Positions 44,309 to 54,091 are shown, numbered from the stretch's first letter. The stretch is DNA of 64,000 nucleotides from Bacteroides fragilis (GCA_945889005.1 CAMDBI010000010.1:1-64000), one strand, 5' to 3'. Program-made: numbers and translations. The notes: a model not told the origin generated them from the letters alone.

Positions 44309-45544
44309 TTATTCAAACTCTGTTCTCAGAATTCTAATAACCTCACGAACAGTTTCTTCTTCAAGATCGGTACGTTTCACGAGGTCTTCGGCACCAATAT
44401 CGATAACACTCTTAGCGGTGTCGCATCCAATGGCTTTAAGTTCATCGATAATCCAGCTATCGATTTCGTCCGAGAATTCGTCGAGATCGACATCTTCGTC
44501 GGCCTCTTCTGTTTCGCGGAATACATCGATCTCATAACCAGAAAGCTGGCTGGCAAGTTTAATGTTTAAACCACCTTTACCTATTGCCAAAGATACTTCT
44601 TTCGGTTTAAGAAATACTTCGGCTCGTTTTGTTTTTTCGTTAATTTTTATGGATGTAATTTTTGCTGGACTCAACGAACGCTGTATAAACAATTGTAAGT
44701 TTTGTGTATAGTTGATTACGTCGATGTTTTCGTTGCGCAACTCGCGAACAATACCATGTATACGCGAACCTTTCATACCCACGCATGCTCCAACCGGATC
44801 GACACGTTCGTCGTACGATTCAACAGCCACTTTGGCCCTTTCACCAGGAACACGAACAATTTTCTTAATCGTGATAAGTCCATCGAATATTTCGGGTACT
44901 TCGAGTTCGAACAATCGTTCGAGAAATACCGGCGATGTTCGCGAAAGAATAATAACCGGTGAGTTGTTGCGCATTTCGACTTTTACAACAACTGCTCTAA
45001 TACTATCGCCTTTGCGAAAATGATCGGATGGTATTTGTTCTAATTTTGGCAATATCAATTCGTTGCCATCGTCGTCGATAACAAGAATTTCTTTTTTCCA
45101 TATTTGATAAACTTCTCCTGTTATGATCTCGCCAATTCGATCTTTGTATTTGGCATAAAGATTATTCTTTTCGAGCTCCATAATACGCGAAGTAAGATTC
45201 TGCCTAATGGTCAGAATCGAACGACGACCAAAGTCGCCCAATTTAACTTCGTCCGAAACTTCTTCGCCTATTTCGTAGTCGGCATCAATTCTCTTTGCAT
45301 CAGTCAAGGAGATTTGCTTGCTTGGTTCAGTCAATTCGTCGTCGGCAACCACTTCGCGGTGATGCCAGATTTCTAGGTCACCCTTGTCGATATTGATAAT
45401 AATATCGAAATTTTCGTCGGACCCATAATGCTTTACCAATAAGCTGCGAAAAACATCTTCCAACACCCTCATCATTGTGGCTCTATCGATGTTTTTTAGT
45501 TCCTTAAATTCTGAGAAGGTCTCTATTAAGTTTAAATTTTCCAT
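44309..45544 (-). CDS. nusA: Transcription termination/antitermination protein NusA
   Basis: A 411-aa RNA polymerase-associated factor. The N-terminal domain binds polymerase (residues 1-130). An S1 domain follows (about 135-200, GEIITGEVYQIWKKEILV), then two KH domains with GACVGMKGSRI (about 255) and AIGKGGLNIKLASQL (about 325). A C-terminal acidic stretch and a short helical tail (DLVKRTDLEEETV) complete it. In other bacteria NusA can regulate its own operon through leader terminators. The hairpin in front of rimP (46044-46065) makes that worth testing here. infB follows 47 nt downstream and rimP lies 17 nt upstream. Confidence 0.97.
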   Translation of the reverse strand: MENLNLIETFSEFKELKNIDRATMMRVLEDVFRSLLVKHYGSDENFDIIINIDKGDLEIWHHREVVADDELTEPSKQISLTDAKRIDADYEIGEEVSDEVKLGDFGRRSILTIRQNLTSRIMELEKNNLYAKYKDRIGEIITGEVYQIWKKEILVIDDDGNELILPKLEQIPSDHFRKGDSIRAVVVKVEMRNNSPVIILSRTSPVFLERLFELEVPEIFDGLITIKKIVRVPGERAKVAVESYDERVDPVGACVGMKGSRIHGIVRELRNENIDVINYTQNLQLFIQRSLSPAKITSIKINEKTKRAEVFLKPKEVSLAIGKGGLNIKLASQLSGYEIDVFRETEEADEDVDLDEFSDEIDSWIIDELKAIGCDTAKSVIDIGAEDLVKRTDLEEETVREVIRILRTEFE

Positions 45545-45561
45545 GACTCAATAAAAATCTG

Positions 45562-46026
45562 TTATTTTATTTTTAATATTGCTCTCGTTTGTTTTATATC
45601 TGTAAATAAGATTTTTTTATTCTCTTCTTTTACTTCTTTTGTTTTTACCTTCTTCTTTTTGTCGATCACAGGCATAAGTATTATTTCATTTGAATGAACC
45701 TCTAAAAGCGTTCCCTTTATTTTTTCTCCGTTTGTATAAAGAACTTCTACTTCTTTGCCAATGTTTTTGTGGTATTGTTCAATGACCAAAAAAGGCTGTG
45801 CAGCACCTGGCGAAGAAACCTCGAGTTCATAATCTTCAACCTCACGGTCGAGCTTCGACTCGAAAGCCCTGTGAATTGAAATACACTGATCGAGGGTAAT
45901 ACCGTTGGCGCTATCGACAAAAACGCTTATTTTGTTGGTCATACTTACCGTAGCATGAACAAGAAACAGGTCATGCCCTTCAACTATCTCACTAACAATG
46001 CTTTTTACTTTCTCTTTTGAAATCAT
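45562..46026 (-). CDS. rimP: Ribosome maturation factor RimP
   Basis: A 154-aa protein needed for 30S subunit maturation. The N-terminal alpha/beta domain (about residues 1-80) contains ISVFVDSANGITLDQCISIHRAFE and YELEVSSPGAAQPF, both RimP signatures. The C-terminal SH3-like part is lysine-rich. It is the first gene of rimP-nusA-infB. The promoter lies at 46090-46120, and a stable hairpin sits only 17 nt upstream of the start codon. Confidence 0.95.
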   Translation of the reverse strand: MISKEKVKSIVSEIVEGHDLFLVHATVSMTNKISVFVDSANGITLDQCISIHRAFESKLDREVEDYELEVSSPGAAQPFLVIEQYHKNIGKEVEVLYTNGEKIKGTLLEVHSNEIILMPVIDKKKKVKTKEVKEENKKILFTDIKQTRAILKIK

Positions 46027-46043
46027 AAACCTTAGGTAACAAA

Positions 46044-46065
46044 ATAGGGGACTGATGTCCCCTAT
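46044..46065 (-). promoter_or_regulatory. Leader hairpin of rimP-nusA-infB
   Basis: ATAGGGGAC and GTCCCCTAT form a perfect 9-bp stem with a 4-nt loop. On the minus strand it is followed by TTTTGTT and then the rimP start. It lies downstream of a good promoter, so it is in the operon leader. It is a candidate attenuator or translation-control element, or a weak terminator. Confidence 0.6.
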
Positions 46066-46089
46066 CGCTTTATTCTATCATTTTCGCCG

Positions 46090-46120
46090 CAAATGTATGA
46101 AAATATATTTAATTACCAAA
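46090..46120 (-). promoter_or_regulatory. Promoter of rimP-nusA-infB
   Basis: Minus-strand TTTG (46117-46120), 19 nt, TACATTTG (46090-46097): an ideal Bacteroidota -33/-7 arrangement. The predicted leader is about 55-60 nt and includes the hairpin at 46044-46065. Confidence 0.7.
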
Positions 46121-46161
46121 CTTTTAATTAAAAATCGGCTCAATTAATTTAACGGTAGTTT

Positions 46162-46638
46162 TTATTTTTGAATTAATGCAACAGCATATACCGATAGTCC
46201 TTCTTCTCGACCAACGAAACCCATTTTTTCGGTAGTTGTAGCTTTTATCGACATATCGTCGACTGGTATTTCGAGAATTTGAGCAAGGGTTTGTTGCATT
46301 TGAGGAATATAATCTTTGATTTTGGGCTTTTGCAAGCAAATAGTAGAATCGATATTAATTATTTTCCATCCTTTTTGATGAAGTAGATCTATAGTTTTTT
46401 TAAGAAGTATTTTGCTGTCGATGCCTTTAAATTCGGAAGAATTGTCGGGAAAATGCACTCCAATATCGCGCAAGCCCGATGCTCCAAGCAGTGCGTCGCA
46501 AACAGCATGAATGAGCACATCTCCATCGGAGTGGGCTACCATGCCTTTGGTGTGTTCAATACATATACCTCCTAATGTAAAAGTGAGGCCATCTTGCAAT
46601 TGGTGCACATCGTATCCAAAGCCAACTCTTATGTTCAT
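46162..46638 (-). CDS. ispF: 2-C-methyl-D-erythritol 2,4-cyclodiphosphate synthase
   Basis: A 158-aa MEP-pathway enzyme that forms the cyclic diphosphate intermediate of isoprenoid synthesis. GFGYDVHQL supplies metal ligands D10 and H12. HSDGDVLIHAVCDALLGA supplies H44. GVHFPD (D-x-x-F-P region) and the C-terminal KATTTEKMGFVGREEG are also typical. The length is standard. The start ATG overlaps the end of porV by 4 nt, so porV and ispF are translationally coupled. Confidence 0.97.
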   Translation of the reverse strand: MNIRVGFGYDVHQLQDGLTFTLGGICIEHTKGMVAHSDGDVLIHAVCDALLGASGLRDIGVHFPDNSSEFKGIDSKILLKKTIDLLHQKGWKIINIDSTICLQKPKIKDYIPQMQQTLAQILEIPVDDMSIKATTTEKMGFVGREEGLSVYAVALIQK

Positions 46639-47828
46639 CGGTTATTGGGTTGTGAGTTTTTATCTTTGGTATCGCCAAAAACAAATGAAAGTGAGAATCT
46701 CATGGTATTTGCTAAAGGATTGCTTCTGCCAAGTGTTGGGACCAAGTAGGAGAAATCGAGGTTAAAAACATTGAGTTTTAGCCCTACCCCGAAAGTGAAA
46801 AATTTGCGGTTGCCCTTTGTTTGATGTTCATTGAAATAGCCGCCTCTGAATGCAAATTGATTGCGATACCAATATTCGGCACCAACCGAGTACATAATTT
46901 CGTGCAACTCTTCTTTATAACCACCGGGAGCATCGTAAAACGACTGAAACATACCCTCAGCAATTGAAATACTATTGCCATTATCGGTCATGTTTAACGA
47001 GTCGGGTGTAGGAACCAATAGTTTATTGACATCGAACAGAAACGAAACAGAATTGTAGGCATCTATTTTATGAGAGAAACTGCTCCCTAAACGCAAGTTC
47101 GTTGGAATAAAATAACTTTTATTCTTGCTTTCAGAATATGATATTTTAGCGCCAATATTTGATATATTTAAACCAAACGCCAATTCATCGTCCTGACCAT
47201 CGACTTTAATGTCTGTTCGGTAATAGGCCGATAGATCAGCCGCACCGGAAGTTCCAGGACGGGTACTTTCGGAACCTATATAGGTATTTCCGGTAAGATC
47301 GGAACGTATAAAACGAAAGGTGGTTCCACCCGAAAAATTATCGGAAAACTTACGAGCATAAGCACCTTCGATGGTAAATTCGTTAGGTGTATGCTGTCCA
47401 TCATATGTGCCATCTTCACGTGTAAATATTATTTCTCCCAAGTTGAAATATCGAACACCAAAAGCAAACGTTTGTTGGTTGTCGAGTCGCTTGAAATACG
47501 TTAAGTATGCAAGAGCCATGTCGTTTACAAGGTTTTTTAACCATGGCGAATATGATACTGCCAAACCCGATTGGTCTTTGATAAATGCATACTTCGATGC
47601 GTTCCAATGCAAGGAATTAATGTCGGGCGAATTTGCAGCACCTCCATCGCCCATGGCACTTCCCCTCGAATCAGGTGAAATATTCAAAAACGGAACTGTA
47701 ACCTGTATTACATTATTGACATAATCATCATCTTCGACACCCACAAGAGTGCCCGAAGTTGGGGCGGCATACAATCCTCCCAACACGCACAATATACCTA
47801 ATACCAGTAAAGCTTTCAACCTTATCAT
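46635..47828 (-). CDS. porV: T9SS outer-membrane shuttle protein PorV
   Basis: A 397-aa outer-membrane beta-barrel of the FadL type. The signal peptide is residues 1-21 (VLGILCVLGGLYAAP). TVPFLNISPDSRGSAMGDGGAA (about 47-68) is the PorV N-terminal signature. The barrel strands end with MRFSLSFVFGDTK. PorV binds the C-terminal signal of T9SS cargo after export and carries it to the PorU sortase. It is encoded 53 nt downstream of porU, with its own -7 box at 47853. ispF is coupled downstream. It would serve the giant type A cargo proteins in this window. Confidence 0.95.
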   Translation of the reverse strand: MIRLKALLVLGILCVLGGLYAAPTSGTLVGVEDDDYVNNVIQVTVPFLNISPDSRGSAMGDGGAANSPDINSLHWNASKYAFIKDQSGLAVSYSPWLKNLVNDMALAYLTYFKRLDNQQTFAFGVRYFNLGEIIFTREDGTYDGQHTPNEFTIEGAYARKFSDNFSGGTTFRFIRSDLTGNTYIGSESTRPGTSGAADLSAYYRTDIKVDGQDDELAFGLNISNIGAKISYSESKNKSYFIPTNLRLGSSFSHKIDAYNSVSFLFDVNKLLVPTPDSLNMTDNGNSISIAEGMFQSFYDAPGGYKEELHEIMYSVGAEYWYRNQFAFRGGYFNEHQTKGNRKFFTFGVGLKLNVFNLDFSYLVPTLGRSNPLANTMRFSLSFVFGDTKDKNSQPNNR

Positions 47829-47852
47829 AAAAACAATTTATATGAAGAACGG

Positions 47853-47860
47853 CAAATATA
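47853..47860 (-). promoter_or_regulatory. -7 box of porV
   Basis: Minus-strand TATATTTG in the 53-bp porU-porV gap. The -33 element is only a T-run. It allows porV expression independent of porU. Confidence 0.45.
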
Positions 47861-47881
47861 AACAATTATTATTTTTAAAAA

Positions 47882-50800
47882 TTATTTTATCATCAACTTA
47901 CCCGAAGCATAGGTCGACTCCCCCGAAACCGTGCGAAGTGTAATTTTATAAATATATATACCTCTTTGTTGTTTTGTTCCATTGTCCGATGTGCCATTCC
48001 ATTCAATTGGCAATGCTCTGTAGCTTACCGAATAGTTATTAACTTTAATTTGTTTCACCAAGCCACCCATTAGGTTATAAATTCGAAGATCTACTTCAAC
48101 TTTCTCTTCGGCTCTATTGTGCGTAACTTCAAAAGTGGTTTTTTGCGAAAATGGATTTGGATAATTACGAACATTGGCAATATATAGTTCATTTTGAGAA
48201 ATAACTTTAAAAGTAATTGTCTTGCGGCTTACATTGTTATACGAGTCGTAAGCTTTTATTTCTAAGTAATGTACTCCATTGCTCAAGCCATTGAGTCTGT
48301 ATTTTATCAAACCATCAGAAAAACTATTGGTTTCAGATGTATAATAATTATTTAGAATAATTGCATTAGTTGCATCACCGTCGAGGATTGCAGTAATTTC
48401 GTGACCAATGCCCATGTCTGATATATTAATACCATTAATATCCGAAAGTTTAACAAGTAATAATGGTTGATCGTTTGTAATATCGCCCGATCTAAATGTG
48501 GTATCGTTCATAAAAATACTAATTTCGGGTCCAACCTTATCTCCGACTGCATTTGAAGCCAAACCGCCTAAAGTGAAATCGTTAAACTCGCCATTTATAT
48601 CGTATTTGCCATTTTGGGCATAGTAAATCATTTTCCCTTCACCAAACATGTAATTGATATCTTTGGGCAGCAGAAACGATAACACGAAGCGCCCATTAAC
48701 AACACTCGCTTTGCCTTTGTACAATACAACACTTCGGTCTTTGTAAGAAAAAGCGTACTCATATTTGTCGTTGTTTAGTGTGTTTTTTTTCAACTCTTTG
48801 TCAAATAGTGTAATGTTTATTTCTCCAATAAAAAGAGAGTCGAAATTATTATACCTATCATTAACATAGCCCGAGATTTTTATTTTTTGCAAAGCTTTTA
48901 AAGTATCAATAAAATTGACGACATGTATTCCATTGATAGAGTCGGTAACCACCCCATTTATTTGAGGCAATGCAATTTTTAGCGAAGGGTCGCCTAATAA
49001 GGTAAAATTTAATTTATTTGAATTTATGCCTATAGAGTTCTTCGACAGTCGGACAATGTCTCCTATACGGTAATACTCTCCGGAAATGGAGTCTTTGTTG
49101 AAAAAAAATTTAAATACAGACTGGTTCAGCATATTATTGTCAGACGAATACACAATTCGAGAAGTTGTAAGCATCGCGATGGCCCCGGCCGAAGGCTGAA
49201 GAATTGTTTGCTCCCCTGCAGTTGTCCTGTCGGAATAGCTAACATTTCGCCGATCGACACCCACATCGTCGTATCTCGAAAATTCGCAAGTAGCAGTAAT
49301 AAATACCGGATAATTGGGTCTGTTTCGCCACGATCCGACAATTGATTTGTTAATCACATTTTCTTCTGAAAGTTGCTTTTCGTTGCCATGACCAGTATAG
49401 TTGAAAAGCAATACGCCATTGTTGATTGTACTACTTAATGTTTTTACCACATCGGGATATGTACTGCCCCCGGCCGCATTTTTTTGTGGAAATGCATCGA
49501 AAAAGATCTTTCGAACAATACTTTGAGGCTGCTTGGCAATTACATAATTGGCCAAAGAATCGGATTGCGACATGTGCAAATTTCCGTCTTCGTCGTCGGC
49601 CAAAAAACAGATATTATTTCGCCACTCTCCAAAACTACTGGCATATTCATAATACTTATCGACCATTTGTCGAGCTTCTATACTGTCTTTAATTGGAAAT
49701 CGTCCGACCCCAATATCGAGCGTTGCATTTTTATCAAATACCGTATCGTTGAGCCATCCATAAAAATCGTCGGTTACATACGAATTAATATTATGAAACG
49801 ATTGTGCCGACTGATAGGTAAGAATGTGTCGTTGATTGTTTGGTGAAGTATACTTATTGTCGTACGACCCATCGCCAAACAAAAGTAAATATTTTAGGCT
49901 ATTCGACGATTGAGCAAATTTTCGGAACATATACGAAGCAAAATCTCGAATAGCTGATACATCGGGCATTCCCGACGAAAACTCGTTATAAACCTGATCG
50001 GTAGTTACCAATGCTACTTTCAAGCCATCTATGTTTGTTCTGAGGCTGGCCATACGTTGAGCCTGAAGAAAAATGCCTTTTTCGGAAGGAGATACTATTA
50101 TTAAATCGACATTGGGCAAACCTCTTAGGTTTTGGTTGGAAACCAATGATTGATTTTTATCTAAAAAAACAGGAGTTTTTGTGTCTTTATCAGGATTAAA
50201 TACAACATATTCTTTTAAGCTATCGGCTCTTGCCGTAAACGAGAGTACATTGTTCGAAAATTGTGCATTAATCCCAAAACAATTAAAACGATCGGTAACA
50301 TCCCAAATCATCAAATTGCTATTAGCTTCAGCAATGGTGAACTTTGCAAAACTCCCACTTCCAACACTTTTATAATCTCTAAATTGTAGTTGAGTGCCTC
50401 TATAAAGCAATTGCTCACGAGCATTAATTTCGACATAATCGAGATATATTTCTGCACCTGGATCATTATCGCTTGATACGCCAATGGTAAAGCTAATATT
50501 ATTTGAAGCAGGAACAAATTTTACATACGCATTGGCTTCGAAAGCTGCCATTCCTGAAATTGCAGACAAATTTACACTTTCCGAATTGACTACCGAAATT
50601 GTTTGATTATTGTAATTTAAAAAAACCTTATTTTTATTTACCGACCTCAACACAGTATTATAATATACCTTCGCCTCGTCGGAAGTTATACTTGGTACAA
50701 TAAAATTAACAGTAACTGGCGACGCATAAGAAAACCTTTCGCCTATCCATTGAGATCCCGATTTTAACAAGTTTTTTTCGTCCAACTCATGATATTGATA

Positions 50801-51358
50801 GTGGTCATACGTGCGAATTTCCTTGTCGACAGCTCGACTTTCCTGATCGATAAAGTTTACTTTTTTCCCATTCCCAAAATCTGAGCTTAAAAAATAATAA
50901 GTGCTGTTAGAAAATTCGTTTGTGCGATGTTTGAAAAAAGCATTTTTGGGGTCGTATTGCCAATCGACCATTCCTTTTGCAAAAAACAAAACATAATCAC
51001 CTTCACTAAATACGCCATCGGCACCTAAATTAAAATGTAGAGCAATTTCGTTCAAATCGGAATTCCTTTTTTCGCTTAAACTTTTGCCAAGCATCGAACC
51101 CCCATTTCCAAAAATTCTTAAAAATTGAGGTTGAGCAATCCCGATCTTAACAATTTGACTGTATGTTAATTTATAAACACCCTCATCGTCGATTTGAATT
51201 TTAAACCAATTGCCCGTACTTAATACAGAATTGGAGCTTTCAACAGATTTTATGCTTGCATCTGATTTTGAGGCAACAGCTTCTATGTTCAAAAAAATAA
51301 CCAAACACAAAAATCCGATTAAATATTTTTTTCTTAATAACATTTTAAAATTGTTCAT
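47882..51358 (-). CDS. porU: T9SS C-terminal signal peptidase PorU
   Basis: 1158 aa from the ATG at 51358. The frame is open to 51376, but the -7 box at 51374-51381 makes the inner start likely. A signal peptide covers about residues 1-32. The gingipain-like C25 domain has the catalytic pair His657 in NYTGHGNE and Cys691 in ITATCEFSRYDD. The DGSYDNKY motif and a final FlgD/CTD-like domain (YPNPFSQKTTFEV ... NGTSDNGTKQQRGIYIYKI) are present. PorU removes the sorting domain of secreted cargo and attaches the cargo to lipopolysaccharide. It lies directly upstream of porV and divergent from porP/sprF. Confidence 0.95.
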   Translation of the reverse strand: MNNFKMLLRKKYLIGFLCLVIFLNIEAVASKSDASIKSVESSNSVLSTGNWFKIQIDDEGVYKLTYSQIVKIGIAQPQFLRIFGNGGSMLGKSLSEKRNSDLNEIALHFNLGADGVFSEGDYVLFFAKGMVDWQYDPKNAFFKHRTNEFSNSTYYFLSSDFGNGKKVNFIDQESRAVDKEIRTYDHYQYHELDEKNLLKSGSQWIGERFSYASPVTVNFIVPSITSDEAKVYYNTVLRSVNKNKVFLNYNNQTISVVNSESVNLSAISGMAAFEANAYVKFVPASNNISFTIGVSSDNDPGAEIYLDYVEINAREQLLYRGTQLQFRDYKSVGSGSFAKFTIAEANSNLMIWDVTDRFNCFGINAQFSNNVLSFTARADSLKEYVVFNPDKDTKTPVFLDKNQSLVSNQNLRGLPNVDLIIVSPSEKGIFLQAQRMASLRTNIDGLKVALVTTDQVYNEFSSGMPDVSAIRDFASYMFRKFAQSSNSLKYLLLFGDGSYDNKYTSPNNQRHILTYQSAQSFHNINSYVTDDFYGWLNDTVFDKNATLDIGVGRFPIKDSIEARQMVDKYYEYASSFGEWRNNICFLADDEDGNLHMSQSDSLANYVIAKQPQSIVRKIFFDAFPQKNAAGGSTYPDVVKTLSSTINNGVLLFNYTGHGNEKQLSEENVINKSIVGSWRNRPNYPVFITATCEFSRYDDVGVDRRNVSYSDRTTAGEQTILQPSAGAIAMLTTSRIVYSSDNNMLNQSVFKFFFNKDSISGEYYRIGDIVRLSKNSIGINSNKLNFTLLGDPSLKIALPQINGVVTDSINGIHVVNFIDTLKALQKIKISGYVNDRYNNFDSLFIGEINITLFDKELKKNTLNNDKYEYAFSYKDRSVVLYKGKASVVNGRFVLSFLLPKDINYMFGEGKMIYYAQNGKYDINGEFNDFTLGGLASNAVGDKVGPEISIFMNDTTFRSGDITNDQPLLLVKLSDINGINISDMGIGHEITAILDGDATNAIILNNYYTSETNSFSDGLIKYRLNGLSNGVHYLEIKAYDSYNNVSRKTITFKVISQNELYIANVRNYPNPFSQKTTFEVTHNRAEEKVEVDLRIYNLMGGLVKQIKVNNYSVSYRALPIEWNGTSDNGTKQQRGIYIYKITLRTVSGESTYASGKLMIK

Positions 51359-51373
51359 ATTAATATTATGCCA

Positions 51374-51381
51374 CAAATTTA
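51374..51381 (-). promoter_or_regulatory. -7 box of porU
   Basis: Minus-strand TAAATTTG fits TAnnTTTG. It would place the transcript start near 51367 and so favours the start codon at 51358. Confidence 0.45.
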
Positions 51382-51428
51382 ATTTTTAATTACAAACGCT
51401 ACTTTTACAATATTATTATTATTCAAAA

Positions 51429-52403
51429 ATGATCTTATTGAAGAAGCTTTCGATAGTCTTATTTTTTTCAATTTATTGTTCGGCTCTTTACACACAAGAC
51501 ATTTCATTTGCCCAATTACAAATTAATAAATTTCAATTAAACCCTGCTTATAGCTCTATTTACAAGCAATCGTCTGTATTTATACATTATAGCAATCAAA
51601 TCCCTTCAATTGCAAATGGATTTAGAACTTACAATTTCACTTACAACCAAGCCTTTGCCAAATCCAAACGAGGAATCTCGTTGGGAGTTTTGAGTGATCG
51701 ATTGGCAGGAAGTATTTTCTCTACCAATAGTGTTGATTTCTGTTATTCGCAATATGTAAAAACAGGTCATTTTAGTTCCCTTTCGTTTGGTTTTCAATCG
51801 AGTTTTATTCTAAATACCATAAACAATTCCGGACAAACATTTGTTGTACAGGAAAACCTACCTTCTCAAACAATATTTGAACCAAAATTTTCGTTTGGGC
51901 TTTTATATTTGAAGAAAGATTGGATATTGGGCATAACAATAAACGATCTCTCTACTTTTATTACGTTCAATAAAAACAATTTGTCGTCGTTTAGAATCGT
52001 AACCGAAATTGAAAAAAAAATAAATCTGTTTAATATCGAACAAACAAGCTGGGAAAAAGGTACCAATATAACACCATCATTAATTGTGAAATATTATTTG
52101 AGCAACATTCAATATACGTATGGTATAAAAATCGAAAAATACAATATTTTGGCAGGAACTTGGCTCAGAAACGGTTTCCCATTTTATTACACCAATTTCA
52201 TAGCCGGAATTGGGTGGCAATATTCCAATTTAATACTTTTTTATACCTACGACTTCAATGCGCACTCACTATCAATGCCTTATCCCTTAACAAACTCTCA
52301 TGAAATAAGTATGCAAATTAACTTTGGACAAAAAATAAAAAAAACCAATAGGAAATCAGTGAGATGCCCTGAAATAGGGAGAAATGAAAATATTGAGAAA
52401 TAA
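51429..52403 (+). CDS. PorP/SprF family T9SS protein (T9SS-core locus)
   Basis: A 324-aa protein with signal peptide (about residues 1-22, ending YTQ). The family N-terminus QDISFAQLQINKFQLNPAYS is followed by HYSNQIPS, barrel strands with TYDFNAHSLS, and a tail containing RCPEIG like the PorP at 28720 (PCPEF). It is divergent from porU, and gldJ lies 130 nt downstream. It is either the general PorP component or an SprF partner of an adhesin encoded elsewhere. The neighbour of the giant adhesin at 28720 is the better SprF candidate. Confidence 0.85.
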   Translation: MILLKKLSIVLFFSIYCSALYTQDISFAQLQINKFQLNPAYSSIYKQSSVFIHYSNQIPSIANGFRTYNFTYNQAFAKSKRGISLGVLSDRLAGSIFSTNSVDFCYSQYVKTGHFSSLSFGFQSSFILNTINNSGQTFVVQENLPSQTIFEPKFSFGLLYLKKDWILGITINDLSTFITFNKNNLSSFRIVTEIEKKINLFNIEQTSWEKGTNITPSLIVKYYLSNIQYTYGIKIEKYNILAGTWLRNGFPFYYTNFIAGIGWQYSNLILFYTYDFNAHSLSMPYPLTNSHEISMQINFGQKIKKTNRKSVRCPEIGRNENIEK

Positions 52404-52484
52404 ATTTTCAGTAAAACTTAAGATATTGGGAAAATTTATTTGAAAAAACTTTTTTGTAGATTGAAAAAAACCATTAGGTTTGTG

Positions 52485-52513
52485 TTTGAAAAAAAGAATT
52501 TTTATTATATTTG
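52485..52513 (+). promoter_or_regulatory. Promoter of gldJ
   Basis: -33 TTTG at 52485-52488 and -7 TATATTTG at 52506-52513, 17 nt apart. The ATG at 52534 follows after 20 nt. Confidence 0.6.
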
Positions 52514-52533
52514 AAAATAAAAAGCCAAAAGAT

Positions 52534-54021
52534 ATGAAATTATCAAATAAAGTAATATGCGGTTTCATAGCAATAGCGCTAATAATAAGTGCTTGCAGCA
52601 AACCAAATGTAGCAAATTCAGGCGAGTCGTCATCTACAACCGGGTGGCTTTATAATACAGCCGAAAATGGAGGATATGAAGTTAAGAATGTACCCGAACA
52701 AGTTACCGGACCTGGTCTTGTGTTTGTCGAAGGAGGTACATTTACCATGGGACGTACCGAACAAGATATAGCTGCCGATTGGAACAACGTTCCTCGTCGA
52801 GTTGCTGTGTCGTCGTTTTATATGGACGAAACAGAGGTAAGGAACGTCGATTACCGCGAGTATCTTTTTTGGTTAATGCGCGTATTCAACGAATACCCTG
52901 CAGTGTATCGCAAAGCATTGCCCGACACTTTGGTATGGCGCAACAAAATGGCTTACAACGAGCCTTATGTTGAATATTATTTCCGCCATCCTGCTTATAA
53001 CGAGTATCCTGTAGTAGGTGTAAGTTGGGTACAAGCAAACGACTACTGCCTATGGCGTAGCGACCGTGTAAATGAAAAAATATTGATCGATAAAGGAATT
53101 TTACAAACCGATCCAAACCAAGTAGGTGGCGAAAACTTCAACACCGATGCTTATTTGGCTGGTCAGTTTGAGGGTTTGGTTGGCAAAAACGAAATAGACG
53201 TACGTACTGGTGGCGAAAGAAAAGTACGCATGGAAGATGGATATTTACTGCCAAAGTATCGCCTCCCAACCGAAGCAGAATGGGAATATTCAGCGCTATC
53301 GTTAATTGGCAATTCATTTGACGAACGTGTTTACGAAAAACGTATATATCCATGGAACGGTCATTCGATGCGTCAAAGTGAAGTAGGAGATCGCGGTCAA
53401 ATGAGAGCAAACTATGTACGTGGTCGAGGCGACTATATGGGTACTGCAGGTGCACTTAACGATGTTGCTGATATTACTGCACCTGTAAAAATGTACTGGC
53501 CCAACGATTATGGCCTCTATTGTATGGCAGGTAATGTTAACGAATGGGTTATGGATGTGTATCGCCCACTTTCGAGCGAAGATGTAAACGAAGTTCGCCC
53601 TTTCCGAGGTAATGTTTTTCAAGAAGTTGTAAGAGACGAAGAAGGCAATGTTGCAGCTAAGGACAGTTTAGGTCGAATAAAAACACAAAATGTTACTGCC
53701 GAAAATGCTGCAGGTAGAAGAAATTACACCAAAGCAGACTACAAAAACTATCAAGACGGCGACTTTGAATCAAGTACCGACTTCTCAAACACCGAAGCAG
53801 ACAAAGGACCAGGATCGGGTCGTATGTATGCAAGCAAACAAGGCGATTTCTCGTCGCTTGTTTCTGACAATGTACGTGTTTACAAAGGTGGTTCATGGAA
53901 AGATCGTGCTTACTGGCTCAGCCCTGGTACACGCCGCTTCCTCGACGAAAACGGCACTCGCGACGATATTGGTTTCCGCTGTGCAATGACTCGCGTGGGA
54001 GCTCCTGTTGCAAGACAATAA
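52534..54021 (+). CDS. gldJ: Gliding/T9SS lipoprotein GldJ
   Basis: 495 aa from the ATG at 52534; an earlier in-frame start at 52480 lies upstream of the promoter. The lipoprotein signal has Cys21 (IIALIISAC-like context). The body is a formylglycine-generating-enzyme-like (SUMF1) fold: GPGLVFVEGGTFTMGRTEQD, FYMDETEVRNVDYREYLFW, PVVGVSWVQANDYCLW, LPTEAEWEYSAL, NEWVMDVY and GGSWKDRAYW. GldJ, a GldK paralogue, stabilises the T9SS ring/motor complex. The neighbourhood porV-porU / porP-gldJ-murF matches known gld loci, which favours GldJ over PorK/GldK. A strong terminator follows at 54042. Confidence 0.9.
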   Translation: MKLSNKVICGFIAIALIISACSKPNVANSGESSSTTGWLYNTAENGGYEVKNVPEQVTGPGLVFVEGGTFTMGRTEQDIAADWNNVPRRVAVSSFYMDETEVRNVDYREYLFWLMRVFNEYPAVYRKALPDTLVWRNKMAYNEPYVEYYFRHPAYNEYPVVGVSWVQANDYCLWRSDRVNEKILIDKGILQTDPNQVGGENFNTDAYLAGQFEGLVGKNEIDVRTGGERKVRMEDGYLLPKYRLPTEAEWEYSALSLIGNSFDERVYEKRIYPWNGHSMRQSEVGDRGQMRANYVRGRGDYMGTAGALNDVADITAPVKMYWPNDYGLYCMAGNVNEWVMDVYRPLSSEDVNEVRPFRGNVFQEVVRDEEGNVAAKDSLGRIKTQNVTAENAAGRRNYTKADYKNYQDGDFESSTDFSNTEADKGPGSGRMYASKQGDFSSLVSDNVRVYKGGSWKDRAYWLSPGTRRFLDENGTRDDIGFRCAMTRVGAPVARQ

Positions 54022-54041
54022 AATATAAAAAAAGAGTTTTG

Positions 54042-54070
54042 AAAACCTCATTAGAAATAATGAGGTTTTT
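54042..54070 (+). terminator. Intrinsic terminator after gldJ
   Basis: AAAACCTCATTA / TAATGAGGTTTT stem followed by a T-run, located 21 nt after the gldJ stop and before murF. Confidence 0.9.
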
Positions 54071-54091
54071 TTTATTTAAGAATATCGAGCA

